DNA of 64,000 bases, from the NCBI GenBank assembly GCA_007129495.1, contig SKVJ01000039.1, positions 1-64,000 of the forward strand. The letters run 5' to 3'. The translations under genes and the position numbers were made by a program. Under the pieces are notes generated by a model. That model saw only the letters and a program-made list of their open reading frames with translations. It did no database searches and was not told the origin of the DNA. This document shows, one piece after another, positions 17,228 through 27,091 of this stretch (position 1 is its first letter; every line of letters starts with the position of its first letter). Source of the DNA: Dehalococcoidia bacterium (GTDB taxonomy: Bacteria > Chloroflexota > Dehalococcoidia > GIF9 > AB-539-J10).

Positions 17228-18406
17228 CTATACCGAGGCCAGTACGGTCCTCAGAATGCTCATTGCTTCGTCGATGTCGTCGTCGGTGGTAATGAGAGGC
17301 GGCATGAAACGTATGGCGTTCGGCCGCACCCTGTTGATGAGAAGACCGTGGTGCAGGCACGAGAGCGTGATTTCGTCTGCTATGTCCCTTTCAAGAACTA
17401 GAGCGAGCAGAAGTCCACGGCCACGGGCCTCTTTTGCAACCGGGAACTCTCGTGTGAGTTCGTTGAGTAGGTCAAGAAACCGCGTGCCAATTCGTTGTAC
17501 GTGCCCGGGGATGTTGTTTTCGATGATGTGGTTAACGACCGCGAACGCAGCAGCACAGGCGAGCGGATTACCGCCGAAAGTGGAGCCGTGATCGCCGGGC
17601 TGAAACACTGATACATGCTCTTTAGCAAGAAATGCACCGATAGGCACGCCGGAGGCCAGACCCTTGGCCAGGATAAGGATGTCCGGTTCCACGCCGGCCT
17701 GTTCGTAACCGAACAGGGTGCCGGTGCGACCGATACCTGTCTGGACTTCATCAAGGATAAGAAGAATGCCCTTCTGGTCACACCATTCCTGTACCTGCCT
17801 GAGGTAATCACTATCCGGTATGCGGACTCCTGCCTCTCCCTGGAGCGGTTCGAGCATAACGGCGCACGTATGTGGCACGGTTGCATCACGAATCGCCTGG
17901 GCATTGTTCCATTCCACATTGACGAATCCTGGAGGTAGTGGAGTGTAGAGTTGCTGGTACTTCTCCTGGGCGGTTGCGGCCGTCATCGCGAGGGTACGGC
18001 CGTGAAACGAATCGCCGGCGGTGATGACCTCGTAAGCGCCATTGAGGTGTAACTTGCCGAAGCGGCGGGCCAGTTTCACTGCGCCTTCCGCCGCCTCAAC
18101 GCCGCTGTTGCAGAAGAACACTCTGTCAAGGCAACTGTGCTGGACAAGAAGGGCGGCGAGCTCAAGTTGAGGTATGGTGTAGAACTGGTTGGATGTGTGG
18201 ATCAGCGTCCTTGCCTGACGCTCTATCGCTTCAACCAGCACCGGGTGGCAATGCCCCAGAGCATTTACGGCCCAACCTGCCACGAAGTCCAGGTACTCTC
18301 GGCCCTCATCGTCCCACACTCGCGTCCCTTCACCTCTTGTGATGGTCAGCGGAATGCGGCGGAACGTCCGCAGATAGAGTTGAGCTTCGATGTCAGGCCA
18401 GTTCAT
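17228..18406 (-). CDS. argD: Acetylornithine aminotransferase
   Basis: ArgD makes N-acetylornithine from N-acetylglutamate semialdehyde with glutamate as amino donor. The 392-residue class III PLP aminotransferase has FVAGWAVNALGHCHP, FFCNSGVEAAEGAVKLARR, the LILDEVQTGIGRTG Asp motif and the PLP lysine in ILAKGLASGVPIGAF. The ORF is longer, but homology begins near MNWPDIEAQLY. ATG 18406 overlaps the argB end by 14 bases; TTG 18415 is also possible because GGAGG lies 8 bases before it. It could also act in lysine synthesis as succinyldiaminopimelate aminotransferase, as some homologues do. Confidence 0.93.
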   Translation of the reverse strand: MNWPDIEAQLYLRTFRRIPLTITRGEGTRVWDDEGREYLDFVAGWAVNALGHCHPVLVEAIERQARTLIHTSNQFYTIPQLELAALLVQHSCLDRVFFCNSGVEAAEGAVKLARRFGKLHLNGAYEVITAGDSFHGRTLAMTAATAQEKYQQLYTPLPPGFVNVEWNNAQAIRDATVPHTCAVMLEPLQGEAGVRIPDSDYLRQVQEWCDQKGILLILDEVQTGIGRTGTLFGYEQAGVEPDILILAKGLASGVPIGAFLAKEHVSVFQPGDHGSTFGGNPLACAAAFAVVNHIIENNIPGHVQRIGTRFLDLLNELTREFPVAKEARGRGLLLALVLERDIADEITLSCLHHGLLINRVRPNAIRFMPPLITTDDDIDEAMSILRTVLASV

Positions 18407-19181
18407 CTGTGACAATTGTGGTGCCTCCCGGATTCGGTTCTGATTCGCGCAATAGCGCGTGCGCCACTGTCCCGTCGATGATACGTGATTGTGGTATATA
18501 GCGCGAGGCCCGTCCGCATGCACGGGCTTTCGGAATCATCCCACCTCTTATGGTGCCATCATCAATAAGGTCACTGACCTTGTCGGCCGCGATGGGAGAT
18601 AGCACCTGTCCATGGTGGTTCATGACACCGGGAACATCTGTGAGAAAGACGAGACTGGATGCCTTGAGAGCGATGGCTATCTCGGCCGCCACATCATCCG
18701 CATTCACATTCAGAAGGCCAGTTGTGCCCGGAGACTGGCCCCAGCAGACGGGAGAAACTACCGGAATAAACCGCGCAGCAAGCAGCAAAGTAAGTAACTG
18801 CGGATTCACGGCTTCGATGTCGCCGACGTGACCGAGTGCAGGATCGGAGGTGACGGCACGCACAAGTCCGCCATCGATCCCGGAAAGGCCGACTGCCATT
18901 CCGCCGGATGAGAGCAATTCAGCTACCAGCAGCTTGTTGACAAGGCCTGCGAGCACCGCAGTGACGACTCGCAACTCCTCATTTCCGGTGACACGCAGTC
19001 CATCGACGAACTTCGATTCGAGCTGCAGCCGGCCAAGCCAGCGGTTGATTTCTGCTCCACCACCGTGGACCAGAACCACATTTATGCCCCGCTCATTCAA
19101 GGCGACGGTGTCTACGAGCGAGGTGTCGCTGTGCCCGAGGGTGCTTCCTCCGATCTTGACGACTACAGTTTGTGCGGTCAA
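18393..19181 (-). CDS. argB: N-acetylglutamate kinase
   Basis: ArgB phosphorylates N-acetylglutamate, usually the feedback-controlled step of arginine synthesis. The 262-residue amino-acid kinase shows VVKIGGSTLG, VLVHGGGAEINRWLG and the nucleotide-site segment NVNADDVAAEIAIAL. I do not see a long N-terminal helix of the kind linked to hexameric arginine-sensitive forms. It follows argJ by 12 bases and overlaps argD. Confidence 0.95.
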   Translation of the reverse strand: MTAQTVVVKIGGSTLGHSDTSLVDTVALNERGINVVLVHGGGAEINRWLGRLQLESKFVDGLRVTGNEELRVVTAVLAGLVNKLLVAELLSSGGMAVGLSGIDGGLVRAVTSDPALGHVGDIEAVNPQLLTLLLAARFIPVVSPVCWGQSPGTTGLLNVNADDVAAEIAIALKASSLVFLTDVPGVMNHHGQVLSPIAADKVSDLIDDGTIRGGMIPKARACGRASRYIPQSRIIDGTVAHALLRESEPNPGGTTIVTDELA

Positions 19182-19193
19182 CAGCGTTCCAGA

Positions 19194-20381
19194 CTAGGTA
19201 GTATAGGAAGCATTAATGGTAACATAGTCATGTGACAGGTCACATCCCCATGCAGTCGCGCATCCGTCGCCAAGTGCAAGATGAACTCCTATGCTGACGT
19301 GTGCTTCCGCGAGCAATGAGCGAAGTGATACGTGATCGAATAATACGGGCATACCTTCCGACATCACGGGCACTCCGCACAAGGTCATACTGATCACATG
19401 CGGCTCAATCAGTGCGCCGCTTCTTCCTGCGGCACATATTACGCGCCCCCAGTTTGGGTCTGCACCGTGGATGGCGCATTTTACCAGCATAGAACTGGCT
19501 ACTGTTCGTGCAGCGATGCGGGCATCTTCCTCAGTACGAGCCCCTGTGACTAAGACTTCAAGGAGTTTCGTAGCTCCCTCGCCGTCGGCAGCAACCGCTT
19601 TGGCCAGGTATTCACACACATGTTGTAGCGCCTCCTCAAAAGGTGCACCGTTGGTGTCGTCGAATGGCTGATTCCCGGCGAGTCCATTGGCGAATACCAG
19701 TACCGTGTCACTTGGGCTTGTATCACCGTCAACGGACACCATATTGAAAGTGCGGTCGACGCAGCGGCTTAGTGCCGTTCTTAAGAAAGCTGGTTCGACA
19801 ACGGCGTCGGTACTCACGAAGCACAACAGAGTTCCCATGTTGGGGTGAATCATTCCGGACCCCTTGGCCGCTGCGCCAATCGTGAACTGCCCCTCAGGAG
19901 ATGCAATGTGGATGGCTGCTTCCTTGCAGGTGGTGTCCGTAGTCATGATCGCTTGTGCAAAATCGTGGCCCCGCGAGGTGTCGGGTTGTATCGATTCAAT
20001 CCCAGTCGAAATCCGGTCGAGAGGCATATACGTGCCGATAACGCCCGTACTGGCGACGAGCACATCCTCAGGAGACAGGCCGAATCGTTTGGCAACCAGC
20101 GACGTCATTGTCTCGGCATCCTTTAGGCCACGGGCACCCGTGCAGGCATTCGCGCAACCGGCATTTGCCACGACGGCCATGGCGGTACCGCGCTGAATGC
20201 GTCGAGCACTGAGTAACACCGGTGCGGAGCGCACAGGGTTACGAGTGAATACCCCGGCTGCAGTGGCTGGCTGTTCCGAACAGAGTACGGCGAGATCGAG
20301 TCTGTCTGTGTATTTGATGCCAGCAGCCGCTGCTCCTGCGGTGAATCCGCGTGGTGAAGCAATTGTTCCGTTCTGAATCAT
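19194..20381 (-). CDS. argJ: Glutamate N-acetyltransferase / amino-acid acetyltransferase (ArgJ)
   Basis: ArgJ recycles the acetyl group from N-acetylornithine to glutamate and in bifunctional forms also makes N-acetylglutamate from acetyl-CoA. The 395-residue precursor has the self-cleavage region KGSGMIHPNMGTLL, where the Thr becomes the N-terminal nucleophile of the beta chain. GFTAGAAAAGIK is near the start, and AIHGADPNWGR near the end. The start at ATG 20381 fits the homology; GTG 20390, with GGGAG before it, is also possible. It is first in the operon. argC and argF are not in this window, so the pathway needs genes elsewhere. Confidence 0.94.
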   Translation of the reverse strand: MIQNGTIASPRGFTAGAAAAGIKYTDRLDLAVLCSEQPATAAGVFTRNPVRSAPVLLSARRIQRGTAMAVVANAGCANACTGARGLKDAETMTSLVAKRFGLSPEDVLVASTGVIGTYMPLDRISTGIESIQPDTSRGHDFAQAIMTTDTTCKEAAIHIASPEGQFTIGAAAKGSGMIHPNMGTLLCFVSTDAVVEPAFLRTALSRCVDRTFNMVSVDGDTSPSDTVLVFANGLAGNQPFDDTNGAPFEEALQHVCEYLAKAVAADGEGATKLLEVLVTGARTEEDARIAARTVASSMLVKCAIHGADPNWGRVICAAGRSGALIEPHVISMTLCGVPVMSEGMPVLFDHVSLRSLLAEAHVSIGVHLALGDGCATAWGCDLSHDYVTINASYTT

Positions 20382-20472
20382 GTTGTACACCAGCAATCTC
20401 CCTTTCGAAAGCGCATTGTATCGCATGTGCCTGTGTCAAGGGCAACGAAGAGTGAAGAAGTGGTTGGGTTTC

Positions 20473-20501
20473 TTCGCGTACCAACGACATTGGTCTATAA
20501 T
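20473..20501 (+). promoter_or_regulatory. Candidate promoter of korABC
   Basis: A perfect TATAAT (20496-20501) lies 17 bases after TTCGCG, a poor -35. It is in the divergent gap between argJ and korA, about 70 bases before the korA start. Confidence 0.45.
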
Positions 20502-20572
20502 GAGACGCGCGGTCGCACGCATTCTGTCTTTCGGCGAACCTGCGACCTCAAGTGCACTGCTGGTAATGTCTT

Positions 20573-21715
20573 ATGGCGTGGAGAAGAGTTGAGAGCGTGC
20601 TCAGTTCCGGGCGGCACTACCTGTCCGGGGCTGAAGCGATTGTCGAAGGTGCGGTTGTGGCCAGGAGCGGTTACTTCGCGGGTTATCCCATTACACCAAC
20701 GACCGAAGTACTGGAACGTATCGCGGTGCGGTTTCCCGAGGTTGGCTCCACATTCTGTCAGATGGAAGATGAAATCGCATCTGTCTGTTCCTGCATAGGC
20801 GCGTCGTGGGCGGGCGTGAAGGCCATTACGGTCACCTCCGGCCCCGGCTTCAGCCTGATGCAGGAAGGAATCAGCCACGCTATCATGACTGAGGCACCGC
20901 TCGTAGTCGTCGATGGTCAACGTGCTGGGCCGAGCACCGGGCAGGTGCTGGTCGGTGCAGGGGATGTAATGCAGGCCCGCTGGGGTACACATGGTGGGAT
21001 TCCGGTGATCGCACTTGCCCCCTGGTCTGTACAGGAGATGTACGACCTTACTGTCCGCGCATTTAACCTGGCAGAGAGATTTCGGACACCTGTCCTCGTT
21101 ATGGCTGAGGCGGCGACGATGCACCTGCGCGAAATCGTCGTGGTGGCGCCCGAAATCGATCTCTACGACCGTGACAGGGCTCCTGGGCTGCCGCCATTCG
21201 GGTGTGATTCTCCTGATGGGGTACCGCCTATGCCAGCCTTTGGCGAGGGCCAGAAGCTGCTGGTAACTGCATCGACGCATGATGCTCGCGGGTTCCGACG
21301 AACGGAGGATGCGAGCGCGCATCGTGTTCTCACCTCGCGTCTGCACAACAAGATAATGATGCATGTGCCCGAAATCGCGGAGGTGGAGAAGTATCACCTT
21401 GAGGACACGGAAGTTGCCTTCATCGCCTATGGCTTCACTGCCCGCAGTGCCTTGTCGGCTCTTGAGGAATTGAGACGTGAAGGGCTCAAGGTAGGATTAT
21501 TGAGACTGCAGACACTGTGGCCCTTTCCCGAGGATGAGGTGAGGTGCCTATCCAGGCGCGTGAAGAGAATTATTGTTCCTGAGATGAATCTGGGCCAGAT
21601 GGTTCACGTTGTTCTGGCGGGGGCCGACTGCCCAGTGGTACCGTACAATCAAATGGACGGCACGGTAATCTACCCGTCGTCGCTCATCAGCGCGGTACGG
21701 AGCATTGTCGCATGA
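20573..21715 (+). CDS. korA: 2-oxoacid:ferredoxin oxidoreductase, alpha subunit
   Basis: This is the pyrimidine-binding half of a ThDP-dependent ferredoxin oxidoreductase, probably acting on 2-oxoglutarate. The 380-residue protein has GYPITPTTEVLERIA, MEDEIASVCSCIGASWAGVK, TSGPGFSLMQEG and a C-terminal domain ending near MNLGQMVHVV, as in KorA/VorB. Substrate choice (2-oxoglutarate, branched-chain oxoacids) cannot be settled by reading. ATG 20573 is used, with GTG 20594 as an alternative. It overlaps korB by 4 bases. Its position divergent from the arginine operon, in a region concerned with glutamate, makes 2-oxoglutarate plausible. Confidence 0.88.
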   Translation: MAWRRVESVLSSGRHYLSGAEAIVEGAVVARSGYFAGYPITPTTEVLERIAVRFPEVGSTFCQMEDEIASVCSCIGASWAGVKAITVTSGPGFSLMQEGISHAIMTEAPLVVVDGQRAGPSTGQVLVGAGDVMQARWGTHGGIPVIALAPWSVQEMYDLTVRAFNLAERFRTPVLVMAEAATMHLREIVVVAPEIDLYDRDRAPGLPPFGCDSPDGVPPMPAFGEGQKLLVTASTHDARGFRRTEDASAHRVLTSRLHNKIMMHVPEIAEVEKYHLEDTEVAFIAYGFTARSALSALEELRREGLKVGLLRLQTLWPFPEDEVRCLSRRVKRIIVPEMNLGQMVHVVLAGADCPVVPYNQMDGTVIYPSSLISAVRSIVA

Positions 21716-22470
21716 CAGGAGACTGGAGGAGGTTTCTTCGGCCTGGCGTAACTCTGCCTTTCTGCCCGGGTTGTGGCCACCGCATCCTGTTGCGCCACCT
21801 CCTCTCCGCCATCAATGAGATGGAGTTAGATATAGACCGTATGCTCTTCGTATCCGGCATTGGGTGTGCTGGATGGATTCCCAGTCCGTGCATCAATGCG
21901 GATACGTTGCATTGTCTTCATGGCCGGGCGATACCGTTTGCCATTGGTGCTCAGGCGGCAAATCCATCGCTGACAACACTGGTTGTCAGCGGCGACGGCG
22001 ACCTCGCAGACATCGGTGGTAATCACTTGATTCATGCGGCGCGTCGCAATCATGACATAACAGTTATATGTGCGAACAACATGAACTATGGGATGACGGG
22101 TGGGCAAGTGTGCTCAACTACGCCGTATGGGGCGACTACACACACCACACCAGGCGGCAATCTGCATCGGCCGTTCGACCTCTGTTCGCTGGTTCGTGTT
22201 GCTGGCGCCACGTACGCCGCCCGCTATCTTGTGACACAAGGCCCGGAGCTGGCAGCTGCCATCAGAAGAGCGATCGCCGTCAGGGGATTCAGTTTCGTGG
22301 AGGCCATCTCTCCGTGTCCAACGCAGTTTGGACGACAGAACCGGCTTGACAGTGTAAAGGAGGCGTACGCGTACGTCGAGTCCCTTACAATCACACGCGA
22401 CGCGGCGATGACCGGACTCGGGGACTGCGAAAGTTGGCGACTGGTGACTGGCGAGTTCTGTGATGAGTGA
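21712..22470 (+). CDS. korB: 2-oxoacid:ferredoxin oxidoreductase, beta subunit
   Basis: The 252-residue beta subunit binds the diphosphate of ThDP. It shows PFCPGCGHRILLRHLL, the GDGDLADIGGNHLIHAARR metal motif and CANNMNYGMTGGQVCSTTP. There is no separate ferredoxin-type delta subunit in the cluster, which matches the KorABC type rather than the four-subunit pyruvate type. ATG overlaps the korA stop (ATGA), and korC starts inside its end. Confidence 0.9.
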   Translation: MTGDWRRFLRPGVTLPFCPGCGHRILLRHLLSAINEMELDIDRMLFVSGIGCAGWIPSPCINADTLHCLHGRAIPFAIGAQAANPSLTTLVVSGDGDLADIGGNHLIHAARRNHDITVICANNMNYGMTGGQVCSTTPYGATTHTTPGGNLHRPFDLCSLVRVAGATYAARYLVTQGPELAAAIRRAIAVRGFSFVEAISPCPTQFGRQNRLDSVKEAYAYVESLTITRDAAMTGLGDCESWRLVTGEFCDE

Positions 22471-23011
22471 TACAAGACAGATCTTACTGTGCGGACTGGG
22501 TGGCCAGGGAGTTGTGCTCGCCGGTACCCTCCTGGGCTCCGCTGGATTTGCACAGGGATTGCAGGTATGCGGCACGAGTTCTTACGGCTCTGCTGCCCGT
22601 GGAGGAGAATGCCGTTCCGAAGTGCTGTTGTCCGAGGGCGTCATCGCATTTCCGTATGTCACTCGTGCCGACGTCCTCGTGGCACTGTCTCAATCGGCAT
22701 ACAGACGTTACCTGGACTGGACGGCCAGTCCGGATGGTCTTGTTTTCTATGATCCCGCCTCCGTACAACCGGACGACAGTGTGCTGCAACGCCACATCAG
22801 GGTGCCCGCAACCGAGTCTGCTGAATGCCGGTTAGGGACCCGCCTGGGCACGAATATCGTGATGCTCGGAGCTATGGTGGCTGCTACTGGACTCTTACAG
22901 GTGGACGTACTGACGAGGGCTGTTGCAGACGGTTCGCCGAGCCGATTCCGGGACTTGAATGCGAAGGCGCTCGACCTCGGTGTTAGCCTCGCAGCAGGTT
23001 TATCTGACTGA
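22463..23011 (+). CDS. korC: 2-oxoacid:ferredoxin oxidoreductase, gamma subunit
   Basis: The 182-residue gamma subunit has the family opening ILLCGLGGQGVVLAGTLLG, then SSYGSAARGGECRSEV and a C-terminal half with GTNIVMLGAMVAATGLL. It completes the three-gene complex. The start codon is ATG 22463, embedded in ATGAGTGA at the korB stop, so translation is coupled; the track's start at GTG 22460 is one codon longer. Confidence 0.9.
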   Translation: MSDTRQILLCGLGGQGVVLAGTLLGSAGFAQGLQVCGTSSYGSAARGGECRSEVLLSEGVIAFPYVTRADVLVALSQSAYRRYLDWTASPDGLVFYDPASVQPDDSVLQRHIRVPATESAECRLGTRLGTNIVMLGAMVAATGLLQVDVLTRAVADGSPSRFRDLNAKALDLGVSLAAGLSD

Positions 23012-23071
23012 CTGATTTGCAATCGCGCTCGATGACGTAACGGTGATAGAATCCTGCCAGGAGTTGCAACA

Positions 23072-23821
23072 ATGTCCGGACATTCGAAATGGGCACAGAT
23101 TAAGCGCCAGAAGGGCGTTGCTGATGCACGTCGCGGCCAGGTGTTCACCAAGCTGACCCGCGAGATAATGCTGGCAGTCCGCACCGGAGGGCCGAATCCC
23201 GATAGCAATTATCAGTTACGACTTGCGCTGCAGAAAGCCAAGGATGGCAATATGCCTTCAGAAAATGTCGAGAGGGCTATCAAGCGTGCTGTTGGTGGCG
23301 GCGAGGACTCCAATCTGGCCGAGTTCATGCTTGAGGGGTATGGTTCCAATGGTGTGGCCATTTTGATCGAGGCGCTCTCGGATAACCGCAACCGGACAGT
23401 GCAGGAAGTTCGCAGTCTGCTCACGCGTCACGGCGGCAGTCTCGGTGAGGCCGGATGTGTGTCGTGGTTGTTCGATACGCGTGGTGTCATCACTGTCGAT
23501 GCGAGCCATGGAGAAGCGGATGACGTCGCATTGCGTGCCATCGACGCGGGGGCAGAGGACGTCAGAAGTGATGCCGATTACGTCGAAGTACATACGGAAC
23601 CGGCTCGCATGGAAGATGTGCGAGAGGCGATTGAGCAGGAGTTCACAGTGACGTCTGCCGAGATATCCCGCATACCCAGGACCACTGTGCCTCTCGACGA
23701 CGCCAAATCCAGTCAGATCATGGCGTTTCTTGAACAGCTTGATCAGCTCGATGACGTGCAGCGAGTCTATTCGAATGCGGATTTCGCCGAGTCGGTCCTT
23801 CGAGGTATGGAACAGGCGTAA
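23072..23821 (+). CDS. yebC: YebC/PmpR family translational or transcriptional regulator
   Basis: The 249-residue protein begins with the invariant MSGHSKWAQIKRQKG and continues with FTKLTREIMLAVRTGGPNPDSNYQLR and NMPSENVERAIKRAVGG, defining the YebC (TACO1) family. Members have been described as DNA-binding regulators and, more recently, as factors that help ribosomes through difficult sequences. It is followed closely by ruvC, a widespread neighbourhood. GGAGTTGC precedes the ATG. Confidence 0.95.
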   Translation: MSGHSKWAQIKRQKGVADARRGQVFTKLTREIMLAVRTGGPNPDSNYQLRLALQKAKDGNMPSENVERAIKRAVGGGEDSNLAEFMLEGYGSNGVAILIEALSDNRNRTVQEVRSLLTRHGGSLGEAGCVSWLFDTRGVITVDASHGEADDVALRAIDAGAEDVRSDADYVEVHTEPARMEDVREAIEQEFTVTSAEISRIPRTTVPLDDAKSSQIMAFLEQLDQLDDVQRVYSNADFAESVLRGMEQA

Positions 23822-23825
23822 CGTT

Positions 23826-24320
23826 ATGCGCGTACTCGGCATTGATCCTGGAACTGTCCTGCTTGGATACGGAGTTGTCCAGGGGCCCTCCAACACGACT
23901 CTCGTTGCGTGTGGAGTCCTGAAAGTGTCGGCCAAGCTTACTGTGGAGCGGAGGTTGTGCACACTGTTTGATGGCGTGTGTGATGTTATTGAGTCTTTGC
24001 AACCTGACGAAGTTGCCATCGAGGAGCCTTTCATTGGAGTCAATGTAAAATCCGCATTCATGGTTGGTCGCGCCCAAGCTCTTGCGATACTGGCCGCCGC
24101 AAGATCAGGTCTGCCAGTCTCGTACTATTCGCCTGCTGAGGTCAAACGTCAGGTGAGTGGCCACGGACGGGGTGACAAGATTCAGGTGCGCACTATGGTA
24201 ATGTTGCAGTTGGGGCTTCAGGAGCTCGACGAGAGGTTTGATGCGACTGACGCGGTTGCGGTAGCGTTGTGTCATCTGCACGCGCGCGATGCGGCTCGTC
24301 GCCTGTCAGTTCAACCGTGA
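23826..24320 (+). CDS. ruvC: Crossover junction endodeoxyribonuclease RuvC
   Basis: RuvC cuts Holliday junctions. In the 164-residue protein the four acidic catalytic positions are visible: D7 in LGIDPG, E66/E67 in AIEEPF, and D139 and D142 in DATDAVAVALCH. ATG 23826 follows the yebC stop by 4 bases; the longer ORF in the track begins inside yebC. It overlaps ruvA by one base. Confidence 0.94.
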   Translation: MRVLGIDPGTVLLGYGVVQGPSNTTLVACGVLKVSAKLTVERRLCTLFDGVCDVIESLQPDEVAIEEPFIGVNVKSAFMVGRAQALAILAAARSGLPVSYYSPAEVKRQVSGHGRGDKIQVRTMVMLQLGLQELDERFDATDAVAVALCHLHARDAARRLSVQP

Positions 24321-24901
24321 TGATCTCATTTCTAGAGGGTGTGATCGATTCCAAAGGTCCAGACCATGTGGTCCTCAACGTGGGCGGAATCGGATTTCTC
24401 GTAAGAACTTCAACCAGAACCGCGGAGGAGATCGGCACGCCTGGAACAAGTGCTGTATTGCATACCTGTTTCATGATCAGAGATGAAAGCCCCCTTCTTT
24501 ATGGCTTTGAGTCGGATGAAGCTCGTGGGGTGTTCGTTGAGCTTGTTTCGGTGAGCGGAGTTGGGCCGCGCGTCGCGATTGCGCTGTTAGGAGCGCTGCG
24601 CCCATCGGAGCTGGCTGGGGCGATTGTAAGTGGGAATACAGCCCTGCTGGCTGCTGTTCCCGGAGTGGGAAAGAAGACTGCCGCACGCGTCTGCGTGGAG
24701 CTTGCATCGAAAATGGAGCGTTACGCTCTCGCTGATTCGGTACAAGGATCTGTTGGTGATGCAGAACTCGTGCAAGCTCTGACGGCGCTCGGGTATTCTG
24801 TGAGAGAGGCAATCGGCGCTGCGAGGAATATCGAGGCAGTAGATACCATGCCGCTTGAGGATCGCCTGCGGAGAGCGCTCAGGGTTCTTGCGATTCCTTG
24901 A
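24320..24901 (+). CDS. ruvA: Holliday junction branch migration protein RuvA
   Basis: RuvA binds junctions and guides the RuvB motor. The 193-residue protein has the OB-fold start MISFLEGVIDSKG, two helix-hairpin-helix motifs (VSVSGVGPRVAIALL; AVPGVGKKTAARVCVEL) and a C-terminal domain III (DAELVQALTALGYS), which would contact RuvB. The start overlaps the ruvC stop (TGATG). ruvB does not follow; uvrB takes its place, so ruvB must lie elsewhere. Confidence 0.94.
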   Translation: MISFLEGVIDSKGPDHVVLNVGGIGFLVRTSTRTAEEIGTPGTSAVLHTCFMIRDESPLLYGFESDEARGVFVELVSVSGVGPRVAIALLGALRPSELAGAIVSGNTALLAAVPGVGKKTAARVCVELASKMERYALADSVQGSVGDAELVQALTALGYSVREAIGAARNIEAVDTMPLEDRLRRALRVLAIP

Positions 24902-24946
24902 TTCTGTCGCGATTTTCGGCACCTCCCGTTTGATGATTCAGATACG

Positions 24947-26938
24947 ATGACACAGAAAATGTTTCGTATTACGTCTGATTTGCAGCCTATGGGTGACCAG
25001 CCGGCTGCAATTGACGGTTTAGTGACGGGACTGGAACGAGGATATCGTGAACAGACATTGGTCGGGGTGACAGGAAGCGGCAAGACCTTCACGATGGCAA
25101 ACGTTATTGCGCGGGCGCAGCGCCCCACTCTCGTCATCAGTCACAACAAGACCCTGGCTGCACAGCTTGCAGCGGAGTTTCAGGATTACTTCAAGGAGAA
25201 TGCCGTTGGTTACTTCGTGAGCTATTACGACTATTATCAGCCTGAGGCCTATATTCCGAGCACTGATACCTACATTGAGAAGGAGACCGACATTAATGAG
25301 GAGATCGACCGCCTGCGGCACGCTGCGACCAAGTCGTTGTTCGAGCGTCGTGATGTTGTAATCGTTGCCTCGGTATCATGCATCTACTCCCTCGGGTCGC
25401 CAGAGGAGTATCAAAGCTTCGCGTTCCCGGTGGTGCGTGATAACCCTGTGGGACTTCAGCGGCTGGTCCGGACCCTGGTGGGAATGCAGTATGAACGAAA
25501 CGACATCGATCTCACACGGGGCAGGTTTCGAGTGAGGGGAGACACACTGGAGTTATGTCCCTCCTATGAAGAGACCGCGGTGCGGGTCGAGTTCTGGGGA
25601 GACATAGTCGAACGTATCACTGAACTTGATCCGTTGACCGGAGAACTGCTCTCTGAACTCGATCGCGTGGACATCTATCCTGCGAAGCACTTCGTGACTC
25701 CTGACGAGAAACTCCATGCCGCAATGGCGGACATTCGTGTGGAACTTGATGAGAGGCTCACAGAGTTACGCGAAAGAGGGAAACTGATCGAGGCACAACG
25801 GCTCGAATCCCGGACGAACTACGATCTCGAGATGATGGCAGAGATCGGCTATTGCTCCGGTGTAGAGAACTACTCTCGTCACCTGCAACGGAGAAGGGCC
25901 GGCAGTACTCCGTGGACACTGCTTGACTATTTTCCAGCTGACTGTCTGCTGCTCATCGATGAATCGCATATGACTCTTCCACAAATAAAGGGAATGTACC
26001 ACGGCGATCTCGCGAGGAAGCAGGTACTGGTGGACCATGGATTCAGATTGCCTTCGGCCCTTGATAACCGCCCGCTGCGTTTTGAGGAATTCACCGAGCG
26101 TATCAATCAGGTTGTTTATGTCTCCGCTACTCCGCGGGACTATGAAATTACCAGGAGTCAGCAAATATGTGAGCAACTCGTTCGTCCGACCGGCCTTCTT
26201 GAACCAATGGTGGAGGTAAGGCCTACAGCCGGACAGATAGACGACCTGATCGGCGAGATCAGGAAACGCGTCGGTAGTGGAGAGCGGTGCCTCGTCACAA
26301 CTCTTACAAAGAGGATGGCGGAAGACCTCAGTGAATACCTTGCGGAAATGGGGGTCAAGACACACTACATTCACTCAGAGGTGGATACTCTCGAGCGTAT
26401 CCAGATATTGCGAGAACTCCGTCTGGGAACGTATGACGTGGTTGTTGGCATCAACCTGTTGCGGGAAGGGCTGGACCTCCCCGAAGTTAGTCTGGTGGCT
26501 ATACTTGATGCTGACAAAGAGGGATACCTGAGGTCCAAAGAGGCACTAATACAGACCATGGGGCGGGCCGCCCGTCATGTGAATGCCCGGGCAATCCTCT
26601 ATGCAGACTCCATTACGAAGTCGATGCGCACCGCCATCGACGAGACGGCAAGACGCCGCCGCATCCAGGAAGAGTACAACGTGGCTCATGGCATCACACC
26701 TCAAAGCGTGTCCAAGGCGATACGAGACATTGCGCAACAGGTACAGAAGATCTCCGAACCTTTGCGTGAGTACGGAGACCGGCCGGCTACGGCACGGGAA
26801 CTCAACCAGTTGCTGAAGCAACTCGAACGCGATATGAAGCAGGCGTCTGGTGCCCTCGAATTTGAGAAAGCCGCCTTGATTCGTGACCGGATCGTCGAAC
26901 TCCGAAAGGAGTCGCACGATCTTCGAGTCACTTCATAG
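24947..26938 (+). CDS. uvrB: Excinuclease ABC subunit B
   Basis: UvrB is the damage-verifying helicase-like subunit of nucleotide excision repair. The 663-residue protein has Walker [16 protein letters not shown], the DNA-wedging beta-hairpin around [19 protein letters not shown], the [17 protein letters not shown] box, the [16 protein letters not shown] motif and a C-terminal UVR domain ([15 protein letters not shown]) that binds UvrC. Length is normal. It follows ruvA by 45 bases and is probably cotranscribed in a repair group. Confidence 0.97.
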   Translation: MTQKMFRITSDLQPMGDQPAAIDGLVTGLERGYREQTLVGVTGSGKTFTMANVIARAQRPTLVISHNKTLAAQLAAEFQDYFKENAVGYFVSYYDYYQPEAYIPSTDTYIEKETDINEEIDRLRHAATKSLFERRDVVIVASVSCIYSLGSPEEYQSFAFPVVRDNPVGLQRLVRTLVGMQYERNDIDLTRGRFRVRGDTLELCPSYEETAVRVEFWGDIVERITELDPLTGELLSELDRVDIYPAKHFVTPDEKLHAAMADIRVELDERLTELRERGKLIEAQRLESRTNYDLEMMAEIGYCSGVENYSRHLQRRRAGSTPWTLLDYFPADCLLLIDESHMTLPQIKGMYHGDLARKQVLVDHGFRLPSALDNRPLRFEEFTERINQVVYVSATPRDYEITRSQQICEQLVRPTGLLEPMVEVRPTAGQIDDLIGEIRKRVGSGERCLVTTLTKRMAEDLSEYLAEMGVKTHYIHSEVDTLERIQILRELRLGTYDVVVGINLLREGLDLPEVSLVAILDADKEGYLRSKEALIQTMGRAARHVNARAILYADSITKSMRTAIDETARRRRIQEEYNVAHGITPQSVSKAIRDIAQQVQKISEPLREYGDRPATARELNQLLKQLERDMKQASGALEFEKAALIRDRIVELRKESHDLRVTS

Positions 26939-27028
26939 TCGCCGGTTTCTTCGTTACTCTCATTCTTTTGCACCCTGTCTCTTTCTGCCTGCTGGAGCAC
27001 ATCTGCCGGAAATATCGCATGCGACCTC

Positions 27029-27057
27029 TTCTAATCATCATGCAAAGAGGATACAAT
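27029..27057 (+). promoter_or_regulatory. Candidate promoter of the aminopeptidase gene
   Basis: TTCTAA and TACAAT are separated by 17 bases and lie 35 bases before the GTG start of the aminopeptidase gene. They fall in the 153-base gap after uvrB. Confidence 0.45.
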
Positions 27058-27091
27058 TACAGGTTCGAAACCGAGGCAAGGAGTCAGATTA

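Noticed and set aside
20495-21397. 300-residue minus-strand ORF opposite korA
   Set aside because: Antisense shadow of a conserved oxidoreductase subunit.
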